Positions 47,012-58,887 of a DNA stretch of 64,000 nucleotides are shown here, piece by piece. Each line of letters begins with the position of its first letter. The first letter of the stretch is position 1. The notes beneath the pieces were generated by a model. The model had not been told where the DNA came from. It worked only from the letters and a program-made list of their open reading frames with translations, and ran no database searches. Origin of the DNA: Melampsora larici-populina 98AG31 (taxonomy: Eukaryota > Basidiomycota > Pucciniomycetes > Pucciniales > Melampsoraceae); NCBI RefSeq assembly GCF_000204055.1, contig NW_006768830.1, positions 1 through 64,000 of the forward strand, read 5' to 3'. A program made the translations under genes and the position numbers.

Positions 47012-49303
47012 ATGCCCAAAAAGGGCAAAGAGAAGAAAACTCATACATCCTCTGATGAGAACTCTGAACGTCCTTCTTCCCCTTTTTATGATTCTGAGAT
47101 TGAAGTTGAATATGATTCTGATGTTGTGATTGAATCATCAAAGAAGCCTGTTTTACCTTGTAATTTTTCTGAAGCGAAGCCAGAGCTTCATTATGGCATA
47201 CCAGCCAAACATAAGGAGGCTTTTCATAGGTCAGTGGTCTTTCATTTGTACTTCGTTTCTATGTTTTCCAAACTGACTCTTTGAATAATGTTGGATACAG
47301 GGTTGATGACCATAGCTTGATTGGTAAGGAAGCCCAACCAGCTGCAATTCGCTCTTCCAGGTAAGATTTCTCCTTTTCATTCTTGATCCTTGTTGATTGA
47401 TCTGAGTCTGACATTGAAGACCATGAATTTTTAACACCAATATCAGTACTCGACCTTCTCAATTACCTCGACCTTCTCAATTACCTTGACCATTTCAATC
47501 ATCCCAAGTAGCACGACCACCACGACCACGAGCAAAGCCAGCAAGAAGACCATCTCATTGGAGCGACTCTGACATAGGTTTGTCTATTCATTTTGTAGCT
47601 ACTGAGGATTGAAAGTCTCATTTGACCAATCAAACTCCTTTTCCGTATGATATGCAATTAGAACCGGTGATTGTTGCACGTAAACCAAAGGACGACTCCA
47701 TCAAAGTCCCACGAGTTGAAAAAGAAGAAACCGATGTTGATGTGAAAAGAGAAGGTGCTGCTTTCAAACCAGTAGTGTCCAAAGACGATTATTCTGCAAT
47801 CCTTCCAGAAGATATATTAAAGGTCAGTCTCTTTTCGAATCAAATCATTATGAATTCCATCTTTTTGAACTGAAAGACTTGGTTGTGTCTTCTTACCAGA
47901 GTCCAAGGCACTGGGAGTCCAACACTGAAGTCATGCACCGTCCACCGGAGAAACTATCTGAAAAACGAAAACTCAGGGTCCGACCCAAGACCCAAGTCCT
48001 TGCTGAAAACACAAGTCCCGAAGATACAAGTGGCGGAGAGGAGGTTCACAAGCTGGTTTCTATTTGGGTAGGCTACGAGATCTTCCAGGAGAAAGAACCG
48101 AAAGAAAAACGGACTCCGGCATCTACATCAAAGAAATCAGCTGCTTCTCCGGTCTACAAAAAGGTTTTGAGCACCTTCAAAGGCTCAATCAAACATAAAT
48201 ACTGCTTCACTGTAAACCCCTCCAACACCAGCCCAGCAGAGTTCAAACGCCTTGGAATGATCCAGGTTGACAAATATGTCCCTGATCTATCGATGTATCT
48301 CACCGATCCACACCCACCAAAGCAGCTTTCGTGGATTGCTACAGCACAAACCATCAAACGAGCTGGCCCATATTATGACATCGATCAACCCGATGAATGG
48401 GAAGAACTAATTGAGGTAGTCAAGACTCTTGGGTCTACTCAATTTGTCAACCTCACCTTAAAAATGCCTGATCCCTCGCTTGTCCAACAAGCTCAAGATG
48501 AAATTGCTGCGCAAGAAGCATCAATGAAAGCTTACAAGAAAAGAAAAATCGACGAAAGTGGGAATCAATCTAGAGAAGTGGAACTTCCAGTATCAGGCTC
48601 AGCCAATGAGCGCTCTGAGCTTATCAGCTTGATACTTTGTCAACACCGAAAGGGCGACAATTCAGTATGCTATGATCACAACAAAGCCAACTTTTTTCGA
48701 GTTACCGGTGAAAAGGCCAGGATATGGGCCGATATCATGGTCAGTAAACCAAAACCCTCACATATGATCCCATAAAATCAAGCATATATCTTACCCTAGA
48801 AGTCTTTGCTACAGATCGAAAACAAACGTACTGGTCGCAATGATGTGACTTTGACTGTACCACCTAAAACTGTGGCTTTCCGGTTCCATCCAAATGGTGT
48901 ATCTCCACTTGATGAGATTCGGGATGCGAAAGAAAAAGAAAATCAACCCGATCCTTCAACTATTGCACCTGTTCCAGCTTCAACAAGCTCACTAAACGAC
49001 TCAATCTCAGACACAGATGAGCGGCTCTTCAGAAGCACCAACTGCGGGAGTTTTGAGGATTTCCTCTTGTTTGCACTCATTGATCCTGATGACAAAGATA
49101 CTCGGACTAACCTTTGCCTCCAAGGTTTCAACCATTGGACTGATCTCCGGGCAAATGAAGCTGAAGACTTCAATGTGAAAACCTTGGTTTCAGCCAAGTT
49201 CCAACTTGCCATTGCCAGAAAACTTATTTCAGGTGCTGCAAGATTTGGTCAACGAGTCAGAGACTCAATTCGGAAGGGATTTTTTGAACCAATTCAACGT
49301 TGA
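47012..49303 (+). pseudogene. Rust-type multi-exon gene with nonsense codons
   Basis: The inferred exons are 47012-47229, 47301-47360, 47447-47822, 47900-48739 and 48815-49303, all with GT-AG introns and consistent phase, spanning 660 codons. The N-terminus is charged and low-complexity (MPKKGKEKKTHTSSDENSE). Exon 3 has tandem LPRPSQ repeats in which the third Arg codon is TGA (47487-47489), and another TGA follows at 47610-47612. Exon 4 has KGSIKHKYCFTVNP, QTIKRAGPYYDIDQPDEW and a Cys/His patch (CQHRKGDNSVCYDHN). Exon 5 is helical (GFNHWTDLRANEAEDFNVK, SAKFQLAIARKLISGAARF). It resembles a large uncharacterised family I recall from rust genomes, unverified. Function unknown. Confidence 0.55.
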
Positions 49304-49534
49304 TTTTGACCTTCAGCTCTTCTACCTTTTTTCAAATCCTGCTCTCAGGAATCTCAATAAAGATTTTCAGCTCTTGTGATCTTTTGTTCTGTCATTCTGT
49401 ACTCATAGCCTACCTGATGTACTCTACAGTTGACTACTCCCAAAATGGATTGTTGTATCCAATCAAAATTGTCATTTGAAATTTATGTGTTGAATTATTG
49501 CTCAGATTGAACCAATTGCAAATACAATAAATCA

Positions 49535-50893
49535 TTAGAACAAATAATTAAAAAAATTAAAGACTCGATTGTCTAAATCTAAATCTACCATCTCTTTCTC
49601 ACTTTGAAACTGAATCGATGGATCCAACTTTAAAGCCTTTCCCGAGATTAATGAAATCCCATGTTCAAGTTCACTACAACTGATATAAACCAATATCCTT
49701 TGATCTCCTACTTCATCTTGACTTACTAATGGAAATCCTCCAGCTGAACTTGAAGAAGATAAGAATTCGATTTTTTGGATCTCTGGAATCTTTAATCGAT
49801 CTTCTAAACAAATCGACATTGCTTCTGAATCCATGATCTGACTTGATCTTTCGGAATGAAGATGTGATGATTTCGCTTCCAAGTATGGTAAATCTGATGC
49901 TTCAATTACCAAATCACTGAATTATTCAGTACTCATTTCTCTCTTTTCCATCAGTTTGTTCCCAACTTCATCTTCTCCTGCTTCCATGTCTTTACTTTTT
50001 AACATATTCAAGGTCGATGTGGCTATTAATCCATCAATACTTACACCATCTCTATGAAGTTTTGCAGAATGTTCAGGTCCATTTGAAAGATGATATTTTA
50101 ATCCAGCTATTGATATTTGGTTTCGTGAATTGAAAGGTGAAAAAATCATCATCGGAATGAGACATCAAATCTTTCAGTAAATGAAGATACAAAGATTAAA
50201 AACTTCATAGGTGAAAGATTCCTGACTCACATGTTTGTTGATACCTTTTTTCACATCCTTCAATCGGACACAGATATTTTCTTGCTGCATTCTTTTCATC
50301 AGATCGATTCAATCTTCTACTTTTCCCACTAGGTTTTCTCTTAATCGTCGGAGTGGTCGTAGTAGTAGGAATAGGATTACTGATCGTAGTTACAGGTGGA
50401 AGATGATGTGGTTGAGTAGTAAGATTAGGATTAGGTAAAAGATTAAGACCCGTTGGTCGACTACTACTAATTGGTCCTCTTTGAATTGGTTTTTGTTCTG
50501 ATTGTAAATTCCTAACTCTTTCTGAAGTCACGGGATCTGTAATAAAATGATCAGTTGCTGTTTCTATAATTTTTTAAAGAAAAAGTGGACCATGGTAAGG
50601 TTTTTGTTTGACCTATAGAAAACCAAAGGTACATACGAATGTGATAGCGAATTCCTGCGATATTCTAAAATCAAGATACGAAATCATTCAGAAATCAACC
50701 TCTTGGCTAGAAAACGAGAATAATGATAGACAAGAAAGCTTACCTTCCAATCCCTCATACAACCATCCATAACACACATAAATGGACGTTCTAATGGATC
50801 AGTTCCTCTGAAACTTTCATGAGTTTCTCTCCAATGTGATAACAATTCACCACAAGTGTTAAACGAGATTCTAGGTCTTTGATCACAACAAGC
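49535..50893 (-). pseudogene. C2H2 zinc-finger gene (Sfp1-like arrangement)
   Basis: Minus-strand exons are about 50893-50744, 50664-50637, 50536-50231 and 50106-49535. Three C2H2-like fingers are spread over introns: CCDQRPRISFNTCGELLSHW with RETH; FMCVMDGCMRDW then NIAGIRYH; and YLCPIEGCEKRYQQ spliced to SGLKYHLSNGPEH. The CPxxGCxKxY and NGLKYH style recalls fungal Sfp1-type regulators of growth genes, but the family call is tentative. A Ser/Pro/Thr linker carries a basic patch KRKPSGKSRRLNR. A TAA lies at about 49924 between STE and FSDLVIEASDLPYLE, after which the same frame continues to 49535. The gene is therefore either shortened or a pseudogene. The 5' start was not fixed. Confidence 0.55.
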
Positions 50894-51089
50894 TCACTAA
50901 ACATTTTCAAAGAAAAAAGTGTATCGGAATCGATCTTGAGAGTTCCATTCAAGATCAACAAACTTTACAAAATACCCAAATACAATCTCGGATTTCAGGT
51001 GAATTCATTTTTGACTGATCTTGATTTTTGGTCTTGACCACATTAGTGGATTCTGGCGGTGATGACGAAATGGGTTGAAAGTTTGTGAA

Positions 51090-51288
51090 GTGAAAATCGA
51101 GATCAGCTCTTCAGGCTGATATTGAGGCACCAAAGACAAGAATTGAAGGAGTAGAAGATAAACTTAAATCTACACAGACTCTGGATGTGAAGGAGATCGC
51201 TTTGGAGTACTTGGATCAGGCTCGTGTGGAATTGAGGGTTTTGAGAGAGTTGATGACGAATGTGGAAAGTGAAAAGGAGGAAAGATAA
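51090..51288 (+). other. Short helical coding remnant
   Basis: The frame reads LQADIEAPKTRIEGVEDKLK, then TLDVKEIALEYLDQARVELR and a stop at 51286-51288. It looks like a coiled-coil or helical-bundle fragment without a start. It lies just outside the mariner-like element. The family is not recognised. Confidence 0.3.
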
Positions 51289-51326
51289 CTTGAAGAGATG
51301 TTTATTGTGTTACAAACAGTTCAGTA

Positions 51327-52659
51327 CTGCTACAAATAAATTGACCCTTCGTATAGGCTCCTAACCAGCTTTCGGGTAATGACATCTTCAGTTGTAGTAT
51401 AGATTATTTCCGCTTCTTCTTCAGGAGTGAAGTCCCCTATCAAAGCTTGAGTTCGACGCAAGCGGCTCTTTATTACATTGAAGGCCTTCTCGATCGGATT
51501 GAATTCCGGGCTATATGGCGAAAGATATAACAATCTCACACCAAACTGATCACATAGATTTGCAACTTCACCACCATGATGTATTGGAGCATTGTCAAGG
51601 ACCAAGCAGCTATTATTCTCGGGCCACGGGTTCATCATAGGTAGCTAGTTTACGAGATCGAAATGATTGAAGTCCAGTCATTTTGAGTGAAATTGGGTTG
51701 GATTGATTAAGATTGAGTCAGAGATTGAAAGGTTTTATGATGTATCAAAGTTGTTGAAAAGGGATTAGGGGTGACACAGGGAGTTTTAACAGTTGGATTC
51801 ATGTCAGTGAATGTTCAAGACCTAGAAGCAAAGAGATGGAGACCTGATTTTGCAAGAAATTCATACCAGATAGTCTTCAAGATACGCTTCAAAGTCATGT
51901 CGCTTGAAAGACCCCTCTTTGACCTGAAGAGCAAGACATCCGTCCATTGAAATTGCTGGTAACGTTGTGAATCGAGCTGAGCAGATTTCTCGTTCGAGTC
52001 GTTTGGTCCGGTGACCGCGCTTAGATCGAGCATACTTGCGATAAAGCCTTCGTTTGGCTATGGCACTCTCATCTGAGAAAAGTGAGAATGTTAGCAGCTG
52101 AAAAAGTAAAGATTGAGTGATAAATCAATAGAACAGCTAACCTATGAACACCAGACACTCAGGTCTAATTCTACTGACCTCATCAACATATTCACCTTGA
52201 CGAATAGCAGATTGCTTAGGATGCACTGTGCGAGCAATCTTGCGGGTCAGAACAAGACGATCTCGAATCTCAATAGCTAGAGCCGAGATTGAGATGGAAG
52301 TCCCGGTTTGCTCCAGAAGACGTGTTGCCACCTCGTCAAGATACAATGTAGGATCATCCTCAAGCATCCCCTCGATGAAATCACGCTCGGTGTTCGAAAG
52401 GACTGTGGGTGGGCCTCGTGTTTCGTAGAATTGCGGATCAGCAAGCACTGATTGGGTTGTCAGAAAGAGGTGGCGCCATCGGCTGAGTGACTGGCGAGAG
52501 ATCTTGATGTCCATACGATTGTTGATTGATTCAAGGCCAACTCCGTCAAGGGAGAGGCGGACAGCGATGACTTTGATGTCAGCTGAATACTTGACATAAA
52601 CCATGATGGTGGATTTGATACAAGATTGGTGAAGACGAGAGAGGTGATTTGTAGCAGGG
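51327..52659 (-). mobile_element. Tc1/mariner-like element
   Basis: A compact element of about 1.33 kb surrounds a DDE transposase gene. An 11-bp inverted repeat CTGCTACAAAT occurs at 51327-51337 and, reversed, at 52647-52657, with TA dinucleotides next to or two bases from each end (51325-51326, 52660-52661). Tc1/mariner elements duplicate TA on insertion. The right end carries two extra bases, so the exact terminus is uncertain. The transposase stop codon falls inside the left repeat. Confidence 0.7.
51330..52604 (-). CDS. Tc1/mariner-family DDE transposase, apparently intact
   Basis: Three exons (52604-52142, 52072-51867, 51644-51330) with GT-AG introns of 69 and 222 bp encode 327 residues. 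The N-terminus is a helix-turn-helix type DNA-binding region (YSADIKVIAVRLSLDGVGLE, then ISRQSLSRWRHLF). The catalytic triad is visible. The first Asp is in VFIDESA, with its codon split by intron 1. The second is in CLVLDNAPIHHGG, and the third acidic residue (Glu) is in YSPEFNPIEKAFNVIKS. The second intron is long for this genome but keeps phase and joins EDYL to LPMMNPWP as expected. All three catalytic residues are present, so the enzyme could be active. It acts at the element's inverted repeats. Confidence 0.82.
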
Positions 52660-53031
52660 TATGGCGGCTAGGCCAGTTCTCAGTTGCAGATCTGCAACTG
52701 AGTCAGTAGCACCAAGCCTCAATCTGTCACATGTGTGAAAGGACTACTCATGACAGGGATGAAAGGTCACACGCAACTGGCTGATATAAAAAAAAGACAC
52801 AACATGTTGTGTATAACAAATCCATTTTTTCTAAAGAAATGGGTTAAGGTGCTTATGGACTATTCAAGGAAAAAAAATAGCCCATAAGAGTGGCTTTTGA
52901 ACCTTTTTGTGCATTTTCGAAAGCAATTACAAAAACACAAAAGGGCAAAAACAAAAGGCAGAGTCCAAGCTTTCAAGGACCAGCTGTATGTGCTAGGAGG
53001 TTTTTGTGCTTACTCTTCACAGATATCTCAC

Positions 53032-53429
53032 CTGTCAGTATGTTCTTTGTGACATGTGAACCTTCTTCCACACTTTCAGGTGCTCCTGGGGCCATTCCTA
53101 ATGTATTGAGGTGCTTCAAAGTGGTGTTGATGCTTTCCATCGATGTGATAGATGTCAGGGGAAATAAATGAGAAGAATGTGTACATGATAAGTGATTTGT
53201 TCATTGATTTCCAGAAATACTCACTTTCAAACAGGCAAGTGTTGGTGATGATGGTGGACAAGCTGTTCACCGTTGAAGGGGGTTGGAGAAGTTGTAAATT
53301 GACTTGAAGAAATTCCAGAACAGCCTGGATCTCAGCCTTCTTTGCCTTTTGGTTCAATTTGCAACCAGGTATAAGATTTTCTATTTCGGTAATCACCTCA
53401 GCTACTGTGGCAAATCGAGAATAGATCAT
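53032..53429 (-). CDS. Unknown two-exon gene fragment, minus strand
   Basis: ATG 53429 begins a helical block (EVITEIENLIPGCKLNQKAK, LEFLQVNLQLLQPP) ending at a GTGAGT donor near 53224. A second exon after TTTCCCCTGAC-type acceptor sequence reads SMESINTTLKHLNTLGMAPG and VEEGSHVTKNILT to a donor at 53031. Further exons were not resolved. A TATA box at 53620-53628 lies about 190 bp upstream. The helical N-terminus may mean a coiled coil. The family is not recognised. Confidence 0.4.
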
Positions 53430-53619
53430 TGTTGTAAATGTGGGTTCCAGAGATCAAGACAGGGTTGAGAACAGAAATTGAAAGATGATGAGGTGTTGAA
53501 CTAAGTGTGTTAAATGCAGATGGATTGGGGCTGAAGAGAAAAATGAAGATGATGTGGGGGCAATGAACAGTTAATGTAATTGTGGATGAGTAAGACATGG
53601 ATTCATGAAATTATGTCCC

Positions 53620-53628
53620 TTTTATATA
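53620..53628 (-). promoter_or_regulatory. TATA box upstream of the 53429 gene
   Basis: TATATAAAA on the minus strand, about 190 bp before ATG 53429. A nearer ATG at 53598 opens only a low-quality frame. Confidence 0.45.
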
Positions 53629-54099
53629 GATGTGTCTATCATCCAATTATCCACTGATATAGTGGTTAAGAAGGACAGCAAAACTTGACCACTAAAGCAG
53701 CCAGAACCGTGATTTGCAAGGCAAAATAAAAATAAGCCTTGTCTAGAGGATGTTCAGGGGCCTCAGTTTCATGGTCTAGTCAAGTCACACATGTTATCTT
53801 TGGACGTTCAGTACTTGGAATTTGGACCAAGCATGTGGATTGTAACTGGGATTGGTTGCAGCAACAAAGAAAGCAAGACATAGGGTTGTATTGACATGAA
53901 AAATGAGCAGATGAGGTAGCAAGATACAAAGAAAATCGGGTCATCAGCAGCAAAAAAGAAAGAGAGACATAGGATTATATTGACATGAAAAACAAGTGGC
54001 TCAAAAACATAGAAGAGGAACAGATAAAAGGGAAATATAGTCATAGGAGAAACAGAATAATGTGGGAATTGAGGTGTAAGAATTGCTCTATCGATGTAA

Positions 54100-55382
54100 T
54101 CATTCTGTCAAGTCATCTAAGGCGCCAAATTCACCATCAGAGTAGAAGTCAGACATCCCGTCAGTCTCTTTGTTTTGAACAGAATCCAAATCCACATCCA
54201 TTGCTTTCCCAAGATCAAATGCCCGATCTTGTGGAAAATTGCGCTCATCATCCGCAATGTCTCCTTCATCCTCAGATAGTCCATAAGGTTCCTTGATTAT
54301 GTTGTAACATTTAGCAGCAAATTGAGCCTCAGGTTTTTTCTTATCTAAATGAACTGAGAAAGATTCTCTGGCATCGGGAAGGAATGCAACTTGATTAATT
54401 GAAATTCTTTTCTTGCGACTGGGTTCAACCTTTTGAAACCATGATGGACGGTAGAAGTCAAGAGGAAGGAATTCAGGTGCTTTGATTGAGGTTGACACAG
54501 AAGGGACTTTTGGCAATACTCAAGCATTTGATTGGCTTGTACTTTTAGCCAAGGCAGCATCTGCCTTCATCAAGCTGTCCAGTCTTCTGAAGAATATGTT
54601 GGCGTTGGTTGATCTATGTGGTAATGTTTGGATGATGCAAATGTTTGTACCAGGTGACTTCTCATCGTCACTGTTGGCCAGGATATCTTCAACAATCTCC
54701 TGATAGCGAGCTGGGTATCTTTCTCAATTATTGAATAAGGAGGCTTTCCGCAAGTTGCGAGGCTGAAAAACTATAACACAACGTCAGAATCAATGCTCCA
54801 TGTTTTCACAAGAAAGATGACTCACACACTGTCTACGCCTCTGGGCAGTCTCCTTTTCAGTCTGGCTTGCAAGCCACCCAGCTTCGGCGGTTTCTCTAGC
54901 AAACTCTTCTGCCTTGCGGAAGTGCACATAGTGATTATGAGCAAGGAGCATCCATGATACAGAGTTGGTGTGTTTCTTTTTGGCATTCATGTAGTTGTAT
55001 GATGCGGAAGCAAGAAGTTGTCAAAAGGTATCAATTGCCACAAGGCGACAGGCTGAATTGTAGAGTGAATCATGTGCATTGTTCAAGTCTGGACTCCACA
55101 CACGGATACCAACTCTTGCCAGGATACCGTGGATATAGAGGATCTGTATGTTGCTGATATTCATGATTCCAGAACCCAGCTTAACACGGTTGTCTTTGGC
55201 ATTCTTTGATGTGAGGATGCTGTCTTGAGCAATGACATCTGGTGAAGTCACAGTGGTCATTGCAGTCTTGAATTGCAAGTGAAATCCAGTGAGTAGTTTG
55301 GGATTGGGAGCAATTATTACATTGTCTTTCGTCAGCAATCCCCACATCATTTTCATGTGTAAGTAAAGTGTGTCCTGTTGAT
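54100..55382 (-). pseudogene. Rust-type gene, downstream part, split by Ty3-2
   Basis: This is the continuation of the gene starting at 63728. On the minus strand, after an acceptor near 55377 it reads TLYLHMKMMWGLLTKDNVII and CRLVAIDTF. A TGA at 55021-55023 (TTGA context) follows, then QLLASASYNYMNAKKKHTNS, SWMLLAHNHYVHF and EEFARETAEAGWLASQTE. After an intron near 54780-54730 comes YQEIVEDILANSDDEKSPG, a TGA at 54520-54522 (again TTGA), and FLPLDFYRPSWFQKVEPSR, INQVAFLPDARESF, KCYNIIKEPYGLSEDE and an acidic tail ending at 54100. The DFY/PxW...VAFLPD pattern matches a large family I recall from rust genomes, unverified. Function unknown. Confidence 0.6.
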
Positions 55383-55724
55383 TGTAAGGTTCGGGAGAAC
55401 CTTCACTGGATACTTCGCACGGGATACTGTGAGACACAAATCCGACAGGAACACTGGTTCCGAAGGATAGAGGGAGATGTATCAGTCCCGATATCTCTGA
55501 GCGGTGAGAACAGTTACAACAATAGAAAGAAACTAGATCAAAAGGAAAGATGACTGTACCTGGTTCCAAAGGATAGAGGGAGATGTATCAGTCCCGATAT
55601 CTCTAAGGAACCATTGGTAAGAGAGAATTGAAAACAACTATAAATAGAGAATGAAAGCTAAGGTCTTAAGTGTTAATAATTAAGTGTATAGTTCTGTGAT
55701 TGTGTAATGACCGTAGGTCTTACA
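55383..55724 (-). repeat. 3' LTR of Ty3-2
   Basis: 342 bp, TGTAAG...CTTACA. It is near-identical to the 5' LTR except for a 43-bp block missing here after GTGAGACACA. Inside, a segment of about 37 bp (AGGATAGAGGGAGATGTATC and on) is repeated twice about 100 bp apart. Confidence 0.88.
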
Positions 55725-55736
55725 GTCTCCCCTCCT
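55725..55736 (-). other. Polypurine tract of Ty3-2
   Basis: On the minus strand AGGAGGGGAGAC abuts the 3' LTR. This is the expected plus-strand primer position of an LTR retrotransposon. Confidence 0.7.
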
Positions 55737-56114
55737 ATAAAAGGAACAAAGCATGCCTAATGATTTGTTGAACAACTAACATATTTGTAAAAAAAGGAAA
55801 TGACCAATTGAAAACTTAAAAACATATCAAAACAAAAAAAGAGAAAAAGAAAAAAGAAAGAAGGAAAAAAAAAAGAAACTGAGAAGAAACTGAAAAAAAA
55901 TGAAAGTAAAAACTTGAGAAGTCCTAAATCTAAAAATTGGATTGAATGTTGAGGTCGAAAATGTTGATCCTGATGTGTCGTCCGTCGTAGTAACTTCCCA
56001 TCGTTGACATCTAAAGGGAGAATGCCGATATGGTTGTGCTCACAAAGTGGCCTAGGTGTTGCTTTTTGACATTTTTCGTAGTATACTACGGCGGTGCATA
56101 AAGAGGAGAGGAAC

Positions 56115-57861
56115 TTACTTCCGCACTCCTTCTTTAGGCGCCACAACCTCATCCTCGTCCTGTTCCACATAGGGTTTGACTTTTGAGACATGAAAAACGT
56201 TGTGTCGCTTATCCCCATCTGGAAGTTGGAGCTCCACGTTCTGACCGTGATTTGTCGAATTGATAACCCTGTAGGGCCCCTCAAACCGCTCCTTCAACTT
56301 GTTGACGCCACCTTGGTGTCGGCCTCGCCAGTCTGAATTGTCCAAGAGAGCCCAAGAGTCTGGTGATAAGGGATCCGCCGAACGACAGCGTTTGTTGTGG
56401 TGCAACGCTTGTTGTATGCGACTAGTCCAAAGAGCATCTCGCGCTGAGGACCAAGCGTCTTGCCTCATCTTCAGCCATTTATCTAGGGAAGCTGGTTCGG
56501 ATTCGTCCGCCTTGTGGACCGTAAGGAGACGTTGACGCCGTCCATAGATAAGTTCAAACGGCGACTTCCCCGTGGATACATTAATGGCACCGTTTATAGC
56601 GTACTTGACGGCTGCCAACAACTCGAGCCATTTGCCTTGCCTTTTTGATGCAAATGTGCAAAGGATCTGACCTACCGTGCGGTTGGTGCGCTCGCTCCTT
56701 CCGTCGGCCTGTGGGTGGAAGGCTGTTGTCATGTGGAAATTAGTCCCACACCTACGCGTTAATGCTTTCCAAAATGCCGAGGTCCACGTCTTATCTCAAT
56801 GGCTAATGATCAAAGATGGTGCCCCAAAGGTGCCAATCCAACCTGAAAAGAGCCTGGATGCCGTTTTTTCCGCGTTATTGGATTGAGAGCACGCAATTAT
56901 CTTTGTGAATCCTGAGAGTCGACAAGTACATGTTAAGATCATATCATAGTTATTGACTTTGGGTAAAGGTCCCACGAAGTCAATGGCTAGGCAGTCAAGC
57001 GGTAATTGTGGAATCGTTGGAGTGAGCATTTTCCCTACCGGAGCTTGCGTCAAGCCTTTCGTCCGTTGACAGATATCACACGATTTCACAAAGAGCTTCA
57101 CGTCCTTCGCCATCCTCGGCCAGAAAAATTCTCTTCTGAGATCACCAATTGTCTTAAGATAGCCCAGATGACCTAAGCGCGAATGTGTTTCCCCAATTAG
57201 ATCGTCCCTTAAGCTATTGATGAATGGAATGTATAACCTGTTTTCTATGTAAAGTAAACCATCTACTATGACACAATCCTCTCTCAACGGAAGTACTGCA
57301 ACTACTGTATTGTAAAAAGAATCACCGTCATAGCCTTCCAAAATGCGGTCCCGTACTTGTGGTGCTAACATCGGACCTGCTTCAATCAACGTTGCCACAC
57401 AATCGACATCTTCTTCATCAATACCCTTTCTAGACAACGCATCTGCAACACTATTATCCTCCCCTTTTATGTATTTAAAATCAATATCAAAATCTGCTAG
57501 CGTCTCTATCCACCGAGCCTGACGTCTGCTGAGAGTTCGTTGTTTCAGGAGATAAGTCAGCGAATGATGGTCTGACATAATGTTGATTTCATTCCTAACA
57601 ACAGCATTCTCCATTTGTGGAGCGCGTGCATCACAGCTAAAAGCTCTTGCTCATGTACGGGATAATTCCTCTCTGCTGGAGTCATTTGCCTTGATTCATA
57701 CACCACCGGGGATGCTGTCTTCCATTCCTTTCCTTGAAAAAGTGCAGCTCCCAAGCCTGACCCACTCGCATCGGTAAAAAGCCATACTGGATCATCAGAT
57801 TCGAAGTCAATATTCTTCAAGTGCGGCAGGGATGTCATCAACCGCTTAATGTTATGAAACG
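56115..57861 (-). pseudogene. Ty3-2 Pol: RNase H and integrase
   Basis: RNase H starts FTDASGSGLGAALFQGKEW and continues MTPAERNYPVHEQELLAVMH. A frameshift near 57575-57590 separates LLGMKS from MSDHHSLTYLLKQ. The connection IDFKYIKGEDNSVADALSRK and the integrase zinc motif (HSRLGHLGYLK, CDICQRTKG) follow, then the first catalytic Asp in AIDFVGPLP. At the expected second Asp (IISDRD in relatives) the sequence reads IISH, stop, D, so the Asp is His and the Arg codon is TGA (56796-56798). The frame goes on with TTAFHPQADGRSERTNRTVG (third residue Glu) and a C-terminal VELQLPDGDKRHNVFHVSKV region. Inactive. Confidence 0.85.
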
Positions 57862-58882
57862 TGTGAGCCTACTAGCGTCTGTTGGGCTAGTAGAGTCAAT
57901 AAAAAGGAGATAGAAGTTTAAACAAACTTCTACTAGACTCGTGGGGATTACAATCCAAGAGTTGGAGTATTTAAAGATGTGGGCGTAGAAGCTTTACTTG
58001 TAATAAACAAGTAAAGACTCCAGTTAGATGACCTTTTAACAAAGGATTTCACGCCCAGGGATTTTGGGTAATTGTTCTTATTTGCAACAATTAAAATAGA
58101 GCCACTGACGCGCAGTTCTCAAGCCTAAATTGAGTCACTTCTTGTACAAAGAATGATCAATAAAGGAGGTGTTAAAGTCTATCTTAACACCAGGAACTTT
58201 AAACTCTGACTAATAGAGATTCCCCGTAGATTTAGAGTTCCTTATATCAGATGAATCCCTGATCTGATATAAGCCTTACTCAAGGACTACTTCCTTATAC
58301 GTAATTCCACCAAATGGATATTACGAAACTAACTGATTATAGAGTCTAATCAGATAGAAACAAAGTTTTGATGCGCACACAATAAAGTCAACAAGACACA
58401 AGGTTGAAGATTCAAAGTTCGTAGAATCAGGCTTTTAAAGTTTGTAGATGTTAGACAAAGTTTAAAAGTTCTAGGAAGATGAAATGAGCAATTTGTAAAG
58501 TTGTTGAATGTTAATGTGATGATTCAAAACTGGTGGGATCTTCAGGGTTTATATAGTCTGAACCTTGAGAATCTTTGGACTACAAGTGCGCACAAATTGT
58601 GGTTCTAAGGTTAGGTTAATTACAGTAACACGGTTACTATCGGGTTATAAGTATATTTCACTTGTTACATATGTGTTACGTCTGTGAAATATATGTAGCT
58701 TTGGTTCACATGAAAGTTGTGTACGTACACACTCTTTGATGTAAGTTTTGCACATGTTACATATGCCAATTCATATGTAACTTGACTCTTGAAACTGAGC
58801 CTTGAGTTGTAATTGCTGTTTTTAAGGTTTTTTAATATATTTGTCGCCCATTGGTACGCTGGTTTAGTACTCAGGGCTGACA
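57862..58882 (-). mobile_element. Solo LTR (Ty3-1 family), reversed, TSD AAACG
   Basis: The 1021-bp LTR, in reverse orientation, is closely similar to 18456-19478 (ends TGTCAGCCC and GCTCACA) and is flanked by AAACG on both sides (57857-57861 and 58883-58887). It splits Ty3-2 Pol between RT (EDDTF) and RNase H (HNIKRLMTSLPHLK). Removing the LTR and one duplication restores the frame. Confidence 0.92.
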
Positions 58883-58887
58883 AAACG

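Noticed and set aside
52890..53171. 93-codon plus-strand ORF
   Set aside because: Antisense to better supported minus-strand exons with splice sites and an upstream TATA box.
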